Shown one piece after another: positions 1 through 7,061 of a DNA stretch of 64,000 bases. The notes under the pieces were generated by a model, which was given only the letters and a program-made list of their open reading frames with translations, did not search any database and was not told the origin of the DNA. Source of the DNA: Sulfitobacter sp. M05 (GTDB taxonomy: Bacteria > Pseudomonadota > Alphaproteobacteria > Rhodobacterales > Rhodobacteraceae). The stretch's first letter is position 1. Each line of letters starts with the position of its first letter. Both the position numbers and the translations under genes were made by a program. The stretch lies in NCBI RefSeq assembly GCF_029285175.1, contig NZ_JABEDH010000003.1:1-64000 (forward strand), given 5' to 3'.

Positions 1-64
1 GCCCGCTTGTCAATGCAATCCGCACAGCATCTTGGCGGAATTCGTCCGTCCGTTTCAGTCCCAT
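1..64 (-). CDS. IS3-family transposase OrfA, 5' end only
   Basis: The reverse strand opens at 64 with MGLKRTDEFRQDAVRIALTS and runs off the window edge after 21 codons. This N-terminus is typical of the small helix-turn-helix OrfA of IS3-type insertion sequences. An AAAGGAG Shine-Dalgarno lies about 8 bases upstream of the ATG. The non-coding stretch up to about 130 probably contains the terminal inverted repeat of the IS, since sequence reading TGGACCTGTCACGG on the minus strand lies near 115-128. The second end is outside the window, so the IS boundary cannot be proven. Only the start is visible and I cannot say whether the gene is intact. Confidence 0.7.
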   Translation of the reverse strand, partial: MGLKRTDEFRQDAVRIALTSG

Positions 65-257
65 AGTTCATCTCCTTTGCTGCAATAAATGCTATCAAAG
101 GAGCGGCATCAAACCGTGACAGGTCCACTCTGGAAAAACCAATCAGCAGGCGCAAAGAGTAGCATAATATACACAAGAATATTCTTTCTAGCTTTCGGTG
201 AGTGGTGCAATACTCTAGCGCTTATCGTATGATTTAACATGTACACAATTTCGAAAT

Positions 258-776
258 ATGGACAGGTGGCGCATGTCTTTCAGATTATCGCGACGACAGA
301 TGCAAGGCCCGCCGATGTCGGATGTCGCCTTTGCGGAATGGTTTGTTGATGAAATTATGCCAGAAATGCATCCGATCCCACGCCGGGAACTGATGCGCGT
401 AGAGTGTCTTCGCAATACAAAATCAGCTCGCGCCTATCTCAAGCATTTCGGTTTTGAGGTGACTTCAGATCAAGGCCAAGTCATGAGCCTTTTTTGGCTG
501 TTGGGCCCCAACCTCTTTGAGATTGAACCATTCAAGGCGATCTTTGAAGATCGTGAAACCCCTGCCGAAACCCGTGTAAACGCGCTATGGGACGCCGATG
601 ATGCGGCATGGCACCGGGCCGAAGTCAATTGCGACGACCGCTATTGGCACCCCAGATTGGTGTCCGGTAACGTACTGGATTTAAAGGCGTATTCTGATAT
701 GACCAAGGCGGAGCTGGACGCACCTATCGATGAAGATGAGACCGATCCTTGGAGCCAGTTCCATGACAACGACTAA
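258..776 (+). CDS. hypothetical acidic protein preceding a toxin gene
   Basis: An unrecognised protein of up to 172 residues with an acidic tail ending in DPWSQFHDND. It has no signal peptide and no membrane segment. It ends 24 bases before the ATG of the predicted toxin at 801 and runs in the same direction, so it is probably in the same transcript and may be an adaptor, chaperone or loading factor; that role is inference from position only. The start is uncertain: in-frame ATGs lie at 258, 273 and 315. The ones at 273 (GGTGG just upstream) and 315 (AAGG seven bases upstream) have better ribosome sites than 258. Confidence 0.6.
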   Translation: MDRWRMSFRLSRRQMQGPPMSDVAFAEWFVDEIMPEMHPIPRRELMRVECLRNTKSARAYLKHFGFEVTSDQGQVMSLFWLLGPNLFEIEPFKAIFEDRETPAETRVNALWDADDAAWHRAEVNCDDRYWHPRLVSGNVLDLKAYSDMTKAELDAPIDEDETDPWSQFHDND

Positions 777-800
777 CCCTTCGTGGCGCGGGGCGCGGAG

Positions 801-1745
801 ATGACTGATATCCTTAACAACACCCAAGCACCTGACACGCCCGATGTGCGTGCGGCGCAGACACGGTTGGATGCAGCGCAGGCGGAATGGGTCGATGCAG
901 GTGTTGAGGCGGGCCTGCTGGTTGCTTCGCTCAGTCCGGTTGGGGGGCAGGTCGCTGACGGTATCTCTTTGGCGCGCAACGTGGCTGGCGGCAATTACGG
1001 CGCAGCGATTGTGGACGGTATCGGCTTTGTTCCGGTGCTTGGCGACGTATTCAAAGGCTGGTTCCGAGGCGGTCGAGTCGCCCGTCGCGTGCAGCAGGCC
1101 GAAGAACTCCTGAGTGCCGGACGCCGGCAGTTTCAGCGCGTTTCAGAGATCGCTCGACGAAAGGCCGCGTCTGGTGTCCTGCGCCGAAGGATGCAGCAGC
1201 GACGCGACGACATCATGCGCAAATACGAAGGCTGCCAAGATGAGGTGTGCCGTGCGGCGCGCGACGCAGAGTTGCGAGATATGTACTCTCAGCATGGACG
1301 AAATTTGCCCGCCGAAAGCACGGGGTCGTTTCGAAATCCGGACGGATCGCCTGCACCGCCGGGCGAAGGCACGTTCATCCCCAACCCAAACGACAGAACC
1401 GGAGGTGATCTGGCGGATGCGCTCGACGAACATGGGGCGCGCGGCATTCCTTATTCAAACGGCCAGCCTGACTTGTCCGGTTTTCCGCCGAGAGGGTCTG
1501 CTGGACCGGATGGAAATGCCTGGTCGGTGGAAATCGAACAAAGTCTTACAGGAGAGCGTGGTGCGGATCGCAATGCGTCTTGGGGGACTTGGCGGGATCA
1601 GTACGGTGACACCCATCGCGACCCGAGCGGTGGGCATTGGCACCATTCCGGCGACGGGGCGACGATGCAGTACGTGGATGCAGACATTCACGGGGCGCTG
1701 TCGCATAGCGGCGACGCTTCGATTAACCAATCACCTGAATTCTAG
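801..1745 (+). CDS. polymorphic toxin with C-terminal HNH/Endo VII-type nuclease
   Basis: A 314-residue protein. Residues about 30-90 form a glycine/alanine-rich hydrophobic pretoxin region (VASLSPVGGQVADGISLARN, then FVPVLGDVFKGW). An Arg-rich helical linker follows, with a Cys pair in GCQDEVC. The C-terminal ~100 residues read like an HNH/Endo VII nuclease toxin: GIPYSNGQPDLSGF, then GGHWHHSGDGATMQ, then DADIHGALSHSGD at the very end. The histidines of WHH and the later H...H are the expected catalytic and metal residues. The next gene is a SUKH-type immunity gene, the classic pairing. No PAAR, Rhs or VgrG domain is visible, so the secretion route (type VI is the usual one) is unknown. An alternative GTG start lies at 783. 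Confidence 0.72.
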   Translation: MTDILNNTQAPDTPDVRAAQTRLDAAQAEWVDAGVEAGLLVASLSPVGGQVADGISLARNVAGGNYGAAIVDGIGFVPVLGDVFKGWFRGGRVARRVQQAEELLSAGRRQFQRVSEIARRKAASGVLRRRMQQRRDDIMRKYEGCQDEVCRAARDAELRDMYSQHGRNLPAESTGSFRNPDGSPAPPGEGTFIPNPNDRTGGDLADALDEHGARGIPYSNGQPDLSGFPPRGSAGPDGNAWSVEIEQSLTGERGADRNASWGTWRDQYGDTHRDPSGGHWHHSGDGATMQYVDADIHGALSHSGDASINQSPEF

Positions 1746-1768
1746 AGATATTCGAGACGAGGGAACAC

Positions 1769-2278
1769 ATGTCTGAACTGGTATGGCGCGAAAACTGGCA
1801 GTTAAACGATCCTGCCGAACTTGATCTGAATACGGATGGTTCGTTCACCATCAAAGATCCGGTAGGTGATATCTTTTTGCCGGATGACTACATCGCCTTC
1901 ATGCGTCGTTCCGAAGGAGCCGCGTTGCGGGATCGTGGGTCGTGTTTTCTCGGGCAATTCCACGACGGTGTCATTATTTTCGAAATCGAATGGCTTGGCA
2001 GTTTAAGAAATCTACGGCTTTCGACACGGCGCAACTATTATGACGACGAGGCCGAAGACTTGCTACCACGCTTCTTGGCGTTTATCGGCTACGCTGAACC
2101 AGGCCCCTCGGACGTCCTCATCAACGTCTCCAAAGGTGACCCCGACTATGGCAAGGTTTACGTCTGGACCCCAGCCAAAGACCCGTGGATGACGGGCGAT
2201 AACACGCGTGGGTTAGGATGGGTTGCCGACAGCTTCGCCGACTTCATGAACAACCTTGCGCCCAAAGAGGCGCTATGA
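1769..2278 (+). CDS. SUKH (SMI1/KNR4) family immunity protein
   Basis: A 169-residue acidic cytosolic protein. Its layout fits the SMI1/KNR4 (SUKH) fold: an early FLPDDYIAFMRRSEG segment, a central strand-rich part, and a terminal helix VADSFADFMNNL that is characteristic of the family. SUKH proteins are known immunity partners of nuclease toxins in polymorphic toxin systems. The gene begins 23 bases after the toxin stop and overlaps the next gene by ATGA, so toxin, immunity and ligase are very likely co-transcribed. Its job would be to neutralise the HNH toxin inside the producing cell and its kin. Confidence 0.78.
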   Translation: MSELVWRENWQLNDPAELDLNTDGSFTIKDPVGDIFLPDDYIAFMRRSEGAALRDRGSCFLGQFHDGVIIFEIEWLGSLRNLRLSTRRNYYDDEAEDLLPRFLAFIGYAEPGPSDVLINVSKGDPDYGKVYVWTPAKDPWMTGDNTRGLGWVADSFADFMNNLAPKEAL

Positions 2279-2973
2279 ACGCAATGACTGGTTTTGGCCC
2301 GGTCGTCTGGGCGGCGGATATTGCCGCATATCCCGACGCCATACGTGCACTGATGGGGCCGATGGCCCAGGTCGAACTTGAGGCAGATGACTTTGCCTGC
2401 TTGACGGGTGAGGCCAAAGCCATCACCCCTGACAGCCAGGACAAATTAGACGAGGCCTTGGCAGATTTCCAGAGCACGGGCGCGTTTCTGCGACTGGGTC
2501 TGTGCAGTTTCAAGTTGGGGCCTGGTCGGCTTTTGCCTATCTACACCGGGACACAAGCCGCACTGACGCTGGCACAGCGAAATGCGCGGGTGCAAACCGT
2601 TGCGAGGGCCATGGTATCAGCCAAGAAAAAACGCCTGTTGTACCTACGCCCGCACCTCAATATTCCGCGTTGGAGCGAGTTTCGCGTTTTCATCAAAAAC
2701 CGCTCTGTCATTGGTGTAAGCCAGTATCATTGCGACCAACGCTATTTGCAAATTCACCACTATGCGGCTCAGATCGAGAATACCATTCAGGTGCTCTTAC
2801 AGCACCTGTTGCCCGCCCTTCATGTAGACAACACTGTTGTCGATCTCAGCATCGATCCAGAACAGAAAACAGCGCTCTTGCTAGAATTGAACCCGTTTGT
2901 ACGTCGCACGGGATCGGGGCTGTTTTGGTGGACTAAACCTGGTGATTTCGATGGACGGATGAGATTTCTTTGA
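2275..2973 (+). CDS. CDC123/D123-like (R2K-type) ATP-grasp protein
   Basis: A 232-residue protein whose second half carries the signature of the CDC123/D123 branch of the ATP-grasp fold: KKKRLLYLRPHLNIPRWSEF then RVFIKNRSVIGVSQYH, then VVDLSIDP and LELNPFVRRTGSGLFWW. In ATP-grasp terms the R of EFRVF and the terminal D/E-x-N of ELNPF bind nucleotide and metal. Family knowledge: this clade is predicted to ligate peptides to proteins, and one bacterial type travels with type VI polymorphic toxins. Here the start ATG overlaps the immunity stop (ATGA), which argues for a role in toxin control or modification. The target is unknown. The start at 2218 is rejected because it lies inside the immunity gene. 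Confidence 0.68.
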   Translation: MNAMTGFGPVVWAADIAAYPDAIRALMGPMAQVELEADDFACLTGEAKAITPDSQDKLDEALADFQSTGAFLRLGLCSFKLGPGRLLPIYTGTQAALTLAQRNARVQTVARAMVSAKKKRLLYLRPHLNIPRWSEFRVFIKNRSVIGVSQYHCDQRYLQIHHYAAQIENTIQVLLQHLLPALHVDNTVVDLSIDPEQKTALLLELNPFVRRTGSGLFWWTKPGDFDGRMRFL

Positions 2974-3128
2974 ACGCTAATACGCCTCATGGAAACCAGT
3001 ATCATTGTGTCAAGCTGCAACGATCCGGTCTGGGATGTCCTTGGCGACAGCGGCAAATATGATCGTTCTTAAATCTAATGTATTGTTCAGCAGTCATTGG
3101 CACAGCCGCAGCGAAAGTCGGTAAGGTC

Positions 3129-3152
3129 CGGCCTTATGTATCAAACGCACCA
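3129..3152 (+). repeat. left terminal inverted repeat of the 3.9-kb element
   Basis: It begins CGGCCTTATGTATCAA and continues into ACGCACCA. It matches the reverse complement of 6995-7018 at all 24 positions. Similarity stops abruptly on the inner side (GCAATATAG here against AGCCTTCC at the other end). Confidence 0.85.
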
Positions 3153-3197
3153 GCAATATAGCTTATAAAAACAAGGCTGTGAATCCATAATGCCCGG

Positions 3198-3611
3198 ATG
3201 GGACAATCAATCGTTATACACGGCTTAATCAAGAAACGCGGCGAGATAGCAGGCCAGCACAAGGTCGCGCAGAAGGCCGCTGATGCCCTCAAGACTGATC
3301 TGGACGCCATAGACCGCGCTCTGGTGATATGCGGCTATGAGGACGACCCCAAGGCCATTCCAGCGCGTGGCAAGTACAAGCAGCTATTCGGGCGCAGTGA
3401 GTTGAAGCTGACTATCATCGACATGCTGCGACAAGCGCCTGCGGATGATGAAACGATTGCGGCGCAGATCATGGACGCTAAGGGCTGGGACGAGGACATG
3501 TACCCCGATGTGCTAAAGCGGGTGCGTGACGCCATTCAGCGCCAGCAGAAGGATGGGCATGTGGTGCAGGACTTCGGGCCGGATGGGTGTTTGTGGCGGC
3601 TGGCCGAATAG
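3198..3611 (+). CDS. hypothetical protein with winged-helix-like C-terminus
   Basis: A 137-residue soluble protein. The first half is a charged helical region (KVAQKAADALKTDLDAIDRA). The second half (LKLTIIDMLRQAPADDETIA, then VLKRVRDAIQRQQKDGHVVQ and ending GCLWRLAE) has the helix-helix-helix-hairpin rhythm of a winged helix, as in small DNA-binding accessory proteins. I do not recognise a named family. It is the first gene inside the left inverted repeat of the IS1595-type element, transcribed towards the BstA-like gene, and could regulate passenger expression; that is inference. Confidence 0.6.
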   Translation: MGQSIVIHGLIKKRGEIAGQHKVAQKAADALKTDLDAIDRALVICGYEDDPKAIPARGKYKQLFGRSELKLTIIDMLRQAPADDETIAAQIMDAKGWDEDMYPDVLKRVRDAIQRQQKDGHVVQDFGPDGCLWRLAE

Positions 3612-3676
3612 CTGAGATTTACCGCATCGTGCCCAACGTGGCCCAGATTGACATTTCACCTAAATGTTACAATAAA

Positions 3677-3711
3677 GGCTTGGGTCAGATTTTGCACATC
3701 TGATCCAAGCC
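3677..3711 (+). promoter_or_regulatory. strong 14-bp hairpin upstream of the BstA-like gene
   Basis: GGCTTGGGTCAGAT pairs with ATCTGATCCAAGCC across a 7-base loop (TTTGCAC), with a single G-U pair. No T-tract follows, so it is not a clear intrinsic terminator. It lies 110 bases before the ATG at 3821. It may be a terminator remnant of the upstream gene, a leader structure, or a DNA element recognised by the downstream protein. Confidence 0.55.
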
Positions 3712-3820
3712 GACGAAGGCCTGTTCGACCCTCTATTTACAACTGCTATTATCTACTATGTTTTAGCATTCGTATAGGCCTTGACGTCACCACCCTAAGT
3801 GATTGAAAAGGAAATGCAAA

Positions 3821-4744
3821 ATGCCCAACGAAACACCTCCGGTCATCGGCTATCAGCAGGAATTTGACCTAGAGATAGTCGTAGAGAAAGAAGTCGACGG
3901 CGTCGGGATGGGCGTCCTAAATGACGGGACGCCGTTCCTCAATATTCGGGGTTTAGCGAGAATGTGCGGTGTCGATTCCGCCGTTATCGTCCGTATTACC
4001 AACAACTGGGATGATGAGTCTGCCAAGCCTAGGGAAAAGCGGATCAAAGAGATCATCCGAGAGCAAGGGTTTGATACTTCTGTTGCCTTTTTCGCGGTAG
4101 TAAAAGACGGGACAGTAAACCATGCTATCCCGTCTCACGTCTGCATGGCAATACTCGAATACTACGCATTCGAGAGCAATCAAGGCTCTAGAGATCAAGC
4201 ACTAAAGAGTTATCGAGTCCTAGCCAAGAAGGGATTGAATGACTTTGTGTTTGCTCAAGTCGGCTATAACCCGAGCGGGTCTGTCGACATTTCTTGGCGG
4301 CAATTCCACGACAGGGTTTCGCTAACGGCAGATTCCGCTCCGGATGGATATTTTAGCATTTTCAGAGAGATCGCCAGTCTGATAGTCCCAATGATCAATG
4401 CGGGCATATCTGTGGGCCCAAAAATTGTTCCAGATATCAGTGTTGGACAGCGTTGGGGTAAAAAATGGACTGCTGAAAACCTGGAGTCTGTCTATGGGAT
4501 GCGGCTGAAATTTGAGCATAACTATCCAGACTACTTCCCGCAGGCTCTTTCAAACCCCCAACACCCTTGGTGCTATCCAGACGATGCCTTGGCTGAATTC
4601 AGATCATGGCTAAAGAAGGAATACCTAAAGGATTTCTTTCCAACCTATCTGAACGGGCAGGTGAAACTTGGGAAACTTCCGGCACCTGTTGGTGCCAAGA
4701 TGATTGCGTCGACAAAGTCGAAGAAAACTTTGGGAAAGCTCTAG
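3821..4744 (+). CDS. BstA-like putative phage-exclusion protein
   Basis: A 307-residue cytosolic protein. Residues ~28-75 (GVGMGVLNDGTPFLNIRGLA then RMCGVD) resemble the KilA-N-like DNA-binding start of phage antirepressors and BstA. Then come ILEYYAFES at ~120, WRQFHDRVSL, GYFSIFREIASLIVPMI and VPDISVGQRWGKKW, with a C-terminal YPDYFPQALSNP / EFRSWLKKEYL part. This order matches my memory of BstA, the prophage-encoded abortive-infection protein of Salmonella phage BTP1, but I could not align it. The ATG at 3821 has AAAAGGAA seven bases upstream and is preferred over the TTG at 3803. AT-richer codon use than the rest of the window suggests transfer. It lies inside the inverted-repeat-bounded element, 22 bases from the convergent transposase stop. 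Confidence 0.5.
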   Translation: MPNETPPVIGYQQEFDLEIVVEKEVDGVGMGVLNDGTPFLNIRGLARMCGVDSAVIVRITNNWDDESAKPREKRIKEIIREQGFDTSVAFFAVVKDGTVNHAIPSHVCMAILEYYAFESNQGSRDQALKSYRVLAKKGLNDFVFAQVGYNPSGSVDISWRQFHDRVSLTADSAPDGYFSIFREIASLIVPMINAGISVGPKIVPDISVGQRWGKKWTAENLESVYGMRLKFEHNYPDYFPQALSNPQHPWCYPDDALAEFRSWLKKEYLKDFFPTYLNGQVKLGKLPAPVGAKMIASTKSKKTLGKL

Positions 4745-4766
4745 TTTCAGATGGCAGCGGTTAGGG

Positions 4767-5729
4767 TTATGCCGCCCGCTGCCAATACCCCTTCCACTGG
4801 CGAGACACGGGCGCTGCCATAGAGTTAGACACAACGATCTTCGCCAGCGTCCCGTTGTCCGTGCGGCGGTTGTCTTCCAGCCATGCAGCGTGGTTTGCAT
4901 ACTGGTGTAGGTACTGCGGTGAAACGTGGTGGTGCTGGCCGCGCACCATGTTGCGCAGGCGGCTAAAGAAGCTTTCAACCAAGTTGGTGTGCTTGCCATC
5001 GTCGCTGTAAATCTCGGAGTGGTTCACGCGATCAACGTGGTGGCCCAAGTGCAGTTCATCCCAATGTGACGCTTCATCCGCTGACATGGTGGCTATGCGG
5101 CTCACATTCTCGTTTGCCAGTGCGACGCCTTCACCCTCAGACATGCCAACGAAAGGCAATGTGCGGCCCTCACGCTCACGCATGGCGATCACAACGCGGC
5201 GCTTGCCTGTCTGGTGCTGCTTCAAGCGGCGGTCCTTGCGGTCTGCCTTGGCGTTCTCTGGGCGGATGTGACCACCAAAGTATGCGCCGTCGATTTCAAC
5301 GTGACCTTCAAGAACTTCGCCCGTGTGGACTTCCTGCGCCATTGCCTCACGCAGCTTGTGCGCCAACACGAATGCGGTCTTGTACTGGCAATCCAGATCG
5401 CGGCTCAGTTGAACCATGCTCACGCCCTTGGATGCGTTCACGATGATGCAGATCGCGGCTAACAGGTCTACAAAGTCCATCTTGCGCGATGCAAAGATTG
5501 TGCCGCTGGTAACGCTGAACTGGTGGTGGCACGCCTTGCACTTGAATTTGCGGCGGGTGGTGATCTTGTACGCTTCATCAAAGCCGCAGCATGGGCAAAC
5601 GGCTTCGCCATCTGTCTCGGGCCAGCGCATTTCGCAGAACGTCTGGTACGCAGCATCTTCGCCAGCTTTGTAAATCGAACGCAAAGAGAGCGTCCGAGAT
5701 GTTGCTGAAAGAAGGAAGTGCTGGGGCAT
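4767..5729 (-). CDS. IS1595-family (ISXO2-like DDE) transposase with zinc ribbon
   Basis: A 320-residue protein. An N-terminal zinc ribbon shows two CxxC pairs (CPCC near residue 45, CKAC near 65) followed by HHQFSVTSGTIF, the standard IS1595 start. The ISXO2-like DDE domain shows VEIDGAYFGGHIRPENAKAD (first Asp), SADEASHW and IYSDD (second acidic region), and HTNLVESFFSRLRN (catalytic Glu). Length is normal and no frameshift is visible, so the enzyme looks active. There are no inverted repeats immediately around the gene. The only repeats found are the 24-bp pair at 3129 and 6995, so it most likely mobilises the whole 3.9-kb unit including passengers. Confidence 0.85.
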   Translation of the reverse strand: MPQHFLLSATSRTLSLRSIYKAGEDAAYQTFCEMRWPETDGEAVCPCCGFDEAYKITTRRKFKCKACHHQFSVTSGTIFASRKMDFVDLLAAICIIVNASKGVSMVQLSRDLDCQYKTAFVLAHKLREAMAQEVHTGEVLEGHVEIDGAYFGGHIRPENAKADRKDRRLKQHQTGKRRVVIAMREREGRTLPFVGMSEGEGVALANENVSRIATMSADEASHWDELHLGHHVDRVNHSEIYSDDGKHTNLVESFFSRLRNMVRGQHHHVSPQYLHQYANHAAWLEDNRRTDNGTLAKIVVSNSMAAPVSRQWKGYWQRAA

Positions 5730-5739
5730 TGTACTCTCT

Positions 5740-5756
5740 GTGATTACCTATATCAC
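5740..5756. promoter_or_regulatory. possible operator between transposase and DUF6471 genes
   Basis: GTGAT at 5740-5744 and ATCAC at 5752-5756 form a short inverted pair. Two further ATCAC copies occur in the same divergent spacer (near 5786 and 5815). The clustering of (T)ATCAC in this 105-bp AT-rich promoter region suggests a binding site for a self-encoded regulator, perhaps the DUF6471 protein. Weak evidence. Confidence 0.3.
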
Positions 5757-5834
5757 AAATATAGTACATGTAGATCACGTTTACAATGGCAAATATCACA
5801 CATATGATGCCTTTATCACTTATGGAGCGATATC

Positions 5835-6041
5835 ATGCCAGATCAGAGCGATTGGGAAGCCAAAGCGGCAAACATTTTGAAAGCGGAATTGAAACGGCAG
5901 GGCGTTACTTACGCCCATCTTGCCGAGTTGATTGGGGATAAAGAGCCTAATGTGCGCAACAAGCTGTCACGCGGGAAATTCAGCGCGGCGTTTATGCTCC
6001 AATGTCTTTCAGCAATACACGTTACTGAAGTTCGGCTTTAA
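5835..6041 (+). CDS. DUF6471 domain protein, small HTH-like
   Basis: A 68-residue protein that is essentially one DUF6471 domain: DWEAKAANILKAELKRQGVT, then YAHLAELIGDKEPNVRNKLS, then RGKFSAAFMLQCLSAIHV. The middle part has the helix-turn-helix rhythm of Cro/C1-type repressors, and DNA binding is inferred. It is divergent from the transposase across a spacer with repeated ATCAC motifs, so it could regulate transposition or the passengers. Its last bases overlap the stop of the convergent ImmA/IrrE gene. Confidence 0.72.
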   Translation: MPDQSDWEAKAANILKAELKRQGVTYAHLAELIGDKEPNVRNKLSRGKFSAAFMLQCLSAIHVTEVRL

Positions 6042-6520
6042 TTGGGCGTTCCCACGCGAAACGACATTGCGCTTTCAGACACTTGAAATATCCGTGCCAG
6101 TTCTGAAACGGAGTTCACACCGTTAGAGATGTGTTGATTGAGCAAATGCCTAGGCATCAAGATATCAGCGGCCATCTTGTTAGCCTGCACTTCCATCGAA
6201 TTACTCAACCTGCTTCGATACAATCCATCATCCACGATCCCGTCACCAATAAACTGCCTGTGCAGAATAAAGTGGGCAATCTCATGTGCGGTAGTGAACC
6301 GGCGACGATTGATGTGATGACCCTTGTTCACATATATCGCGTAACCAGACGCTCCGCCCTGTTCAGCAGACTTTACAATCTTGCCGGACAAATCATCAGG
6401 CCAGTTAGGAACGTGCCAGACTTTTAGGCCCAGATCATCCGCCAAGGCGACAGTCTGCACTGGTGCAGCGATCTGGTGCCTTTGGATAATGTCTAGTTGC
6501 TCTGGGTACGTCTGGTTCAT
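6038..6520 (-). CDS. ImmA/IrrE family metallo-endopeptidase
   Basis: A 160-residue protein with the zinc-protease motif HEIAHFILH in the middle and an NSMEVQANKMAADILMP segment, in which the glutamate after the motif is the usual third ligand region. It ends in a helix-turn-helix-like LARIFQVSESAMSFRV segment. Proteins of this family cleave Xre-type repressors in mobile elements (ImmA of ICEBs1) or stress regulators (IrrE). Its start overlaps the upstream membrane-protein gene by ATGA, so the two are one transcription unit. Inside the transposon it may act on a phage-type repressor or on the DUF6471 protein; no cleavage target is shown. Confidence 0.82.
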   Translation of the reverse strand: MNQTYPEQLDIIQRHQIAAPVQTVALADDLGLKVWHVPNWPDDLSGKIVKSAEQGGASGYAIYVNKGHHINRRRFTTAHEIAHFILHRQFIGDGIVDDGLYRSRLSNSMEVQANKMAADILMPRHLLNQHISNGVNSVSELARIFQVSESAMSFRVGTPN

Positions 6521-6933
6521 TCATCCTGCGCGGGTGTCGCGCCCTCAATTGGTTGATCGCCTAGGCCGTAGTTGCCGCTATGTTCCGGCGCTTCGCCCTG
6601 CGCTTTACTTATAGTCTGCTGATACAGCTTGATTTGTTCACTGGTAGTCTCGCGGGCTTCTTTCTCTGCGGCCTCGACTGCGGCCCTAACGGCAGCATTC
6701 TTGATCTCAGTATAGCCGAAAAGCCCCAAAGCCGCGAGGATAAAGCCTACAAGTACCAATATCATCTCAAGGATCGTAACATTCAAGGCCAGCGCTTCGA
6801 CAGTGTAGCCTGTGGGGCTAACAGGCATAATAGCCGTTACTTCCGACACGCTGTACCAGTACACGAAGAAGGCGAGATTAACCGCCCCCACAAGGGCGAT
6901 GAACAAGATCAACAGTCTTTTCGCTAACTTCAA
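6517..6933 (-). CDS. small membrane protein with two TM helices and coiled tail
   Basis: A 138-residue protein. TM1 is about residues 7-28 (LLILFIALVGAVNLAFFVYW) and TM2 about 52-74 (LEMILVLVGFILAALGLFGY). A charged helical segment follows (EIKNAAVRAAVEAAEKEARE), then a Gly/Pro-rich soluble tail. It overlaps the ImmA/IrrE gene by 4 bases and is the gene nearest the right inverted repeat, pointing inward. I do not recognise a family. A membrane sensor or anchor feeding the protease, or an effector that damages membranes, are both possible. Confidence 0.62.
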   Translation of the reverse strand: MKLAKRLLILFIALVGAVNLAFFVYWYSVSEVTAIMPVSPTGYTVEALALNVTILEMILVLVGFILAALGLFGYTEIKNAAVRAAVEAAEKEARETTSEQIKLYQQTISKAQGEAPEHSGNYGLGDQPIEGATPAQDE

Positions 6934-6994
6934 GATGCAAACCCCAGAAAAAACTTATGATTGGATATCCGAAATTATAGGATACTGGAAGGCT

Positions 6995-7018
6995 TGGTGC
7001 GTTTGATACATAAGGCCG
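6995..7018 (-). repeat. right terminal inverted repeat of the 3.9-kb element
   Basis: It reads TGGTGCGTTTGATACA then TAAGGCCG on the plus strand, the exact reverse complement of 3129-3152 over 24 bp. The bases outside (AAGGAGAG) do not form an obvious duplication with the left flank (GTAAGGTC). Confidence 0.85.
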
Positions 7019-7061
7019 AAGGAGAGCCCTACTTCCATTGTTCGGCGTTGCAGTGAAAGTC

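Larger units (their letters stand above)
3129..7018. mobile_element. putative IS1595-family transposon with passenger genes
   Basis: The segment is bounded by a 24-bp perfect inverted repeat, with the left copy at 3129-3152 and the right copy at 6995-7018. All six genes between lie wholly inside: a hypothetical gene, a BstA-like gene, an IS1595/ISXO2-type transposase, DUF6471, ImmA/IrrE and a membrane protein. The outermost genes start 45 and 62 bases inside the repeats and point inward. IS1595-family elements are known to carry passenger genes, which fits. I could not identify a clean 8-bp target duplication next to the repeats, so the exact ends may differ by a few bases or the duplication may have decayed. 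Confidence 0.7.

Noticed and set aside
2989..3072. A 27-codon open frame (METSIIVSSCNDPVWDVLGD...) after the ATP-grasp gene
   Set aside because: Too short, no ribosome site and no family resemblance; may be a remnant but cannot be supported.
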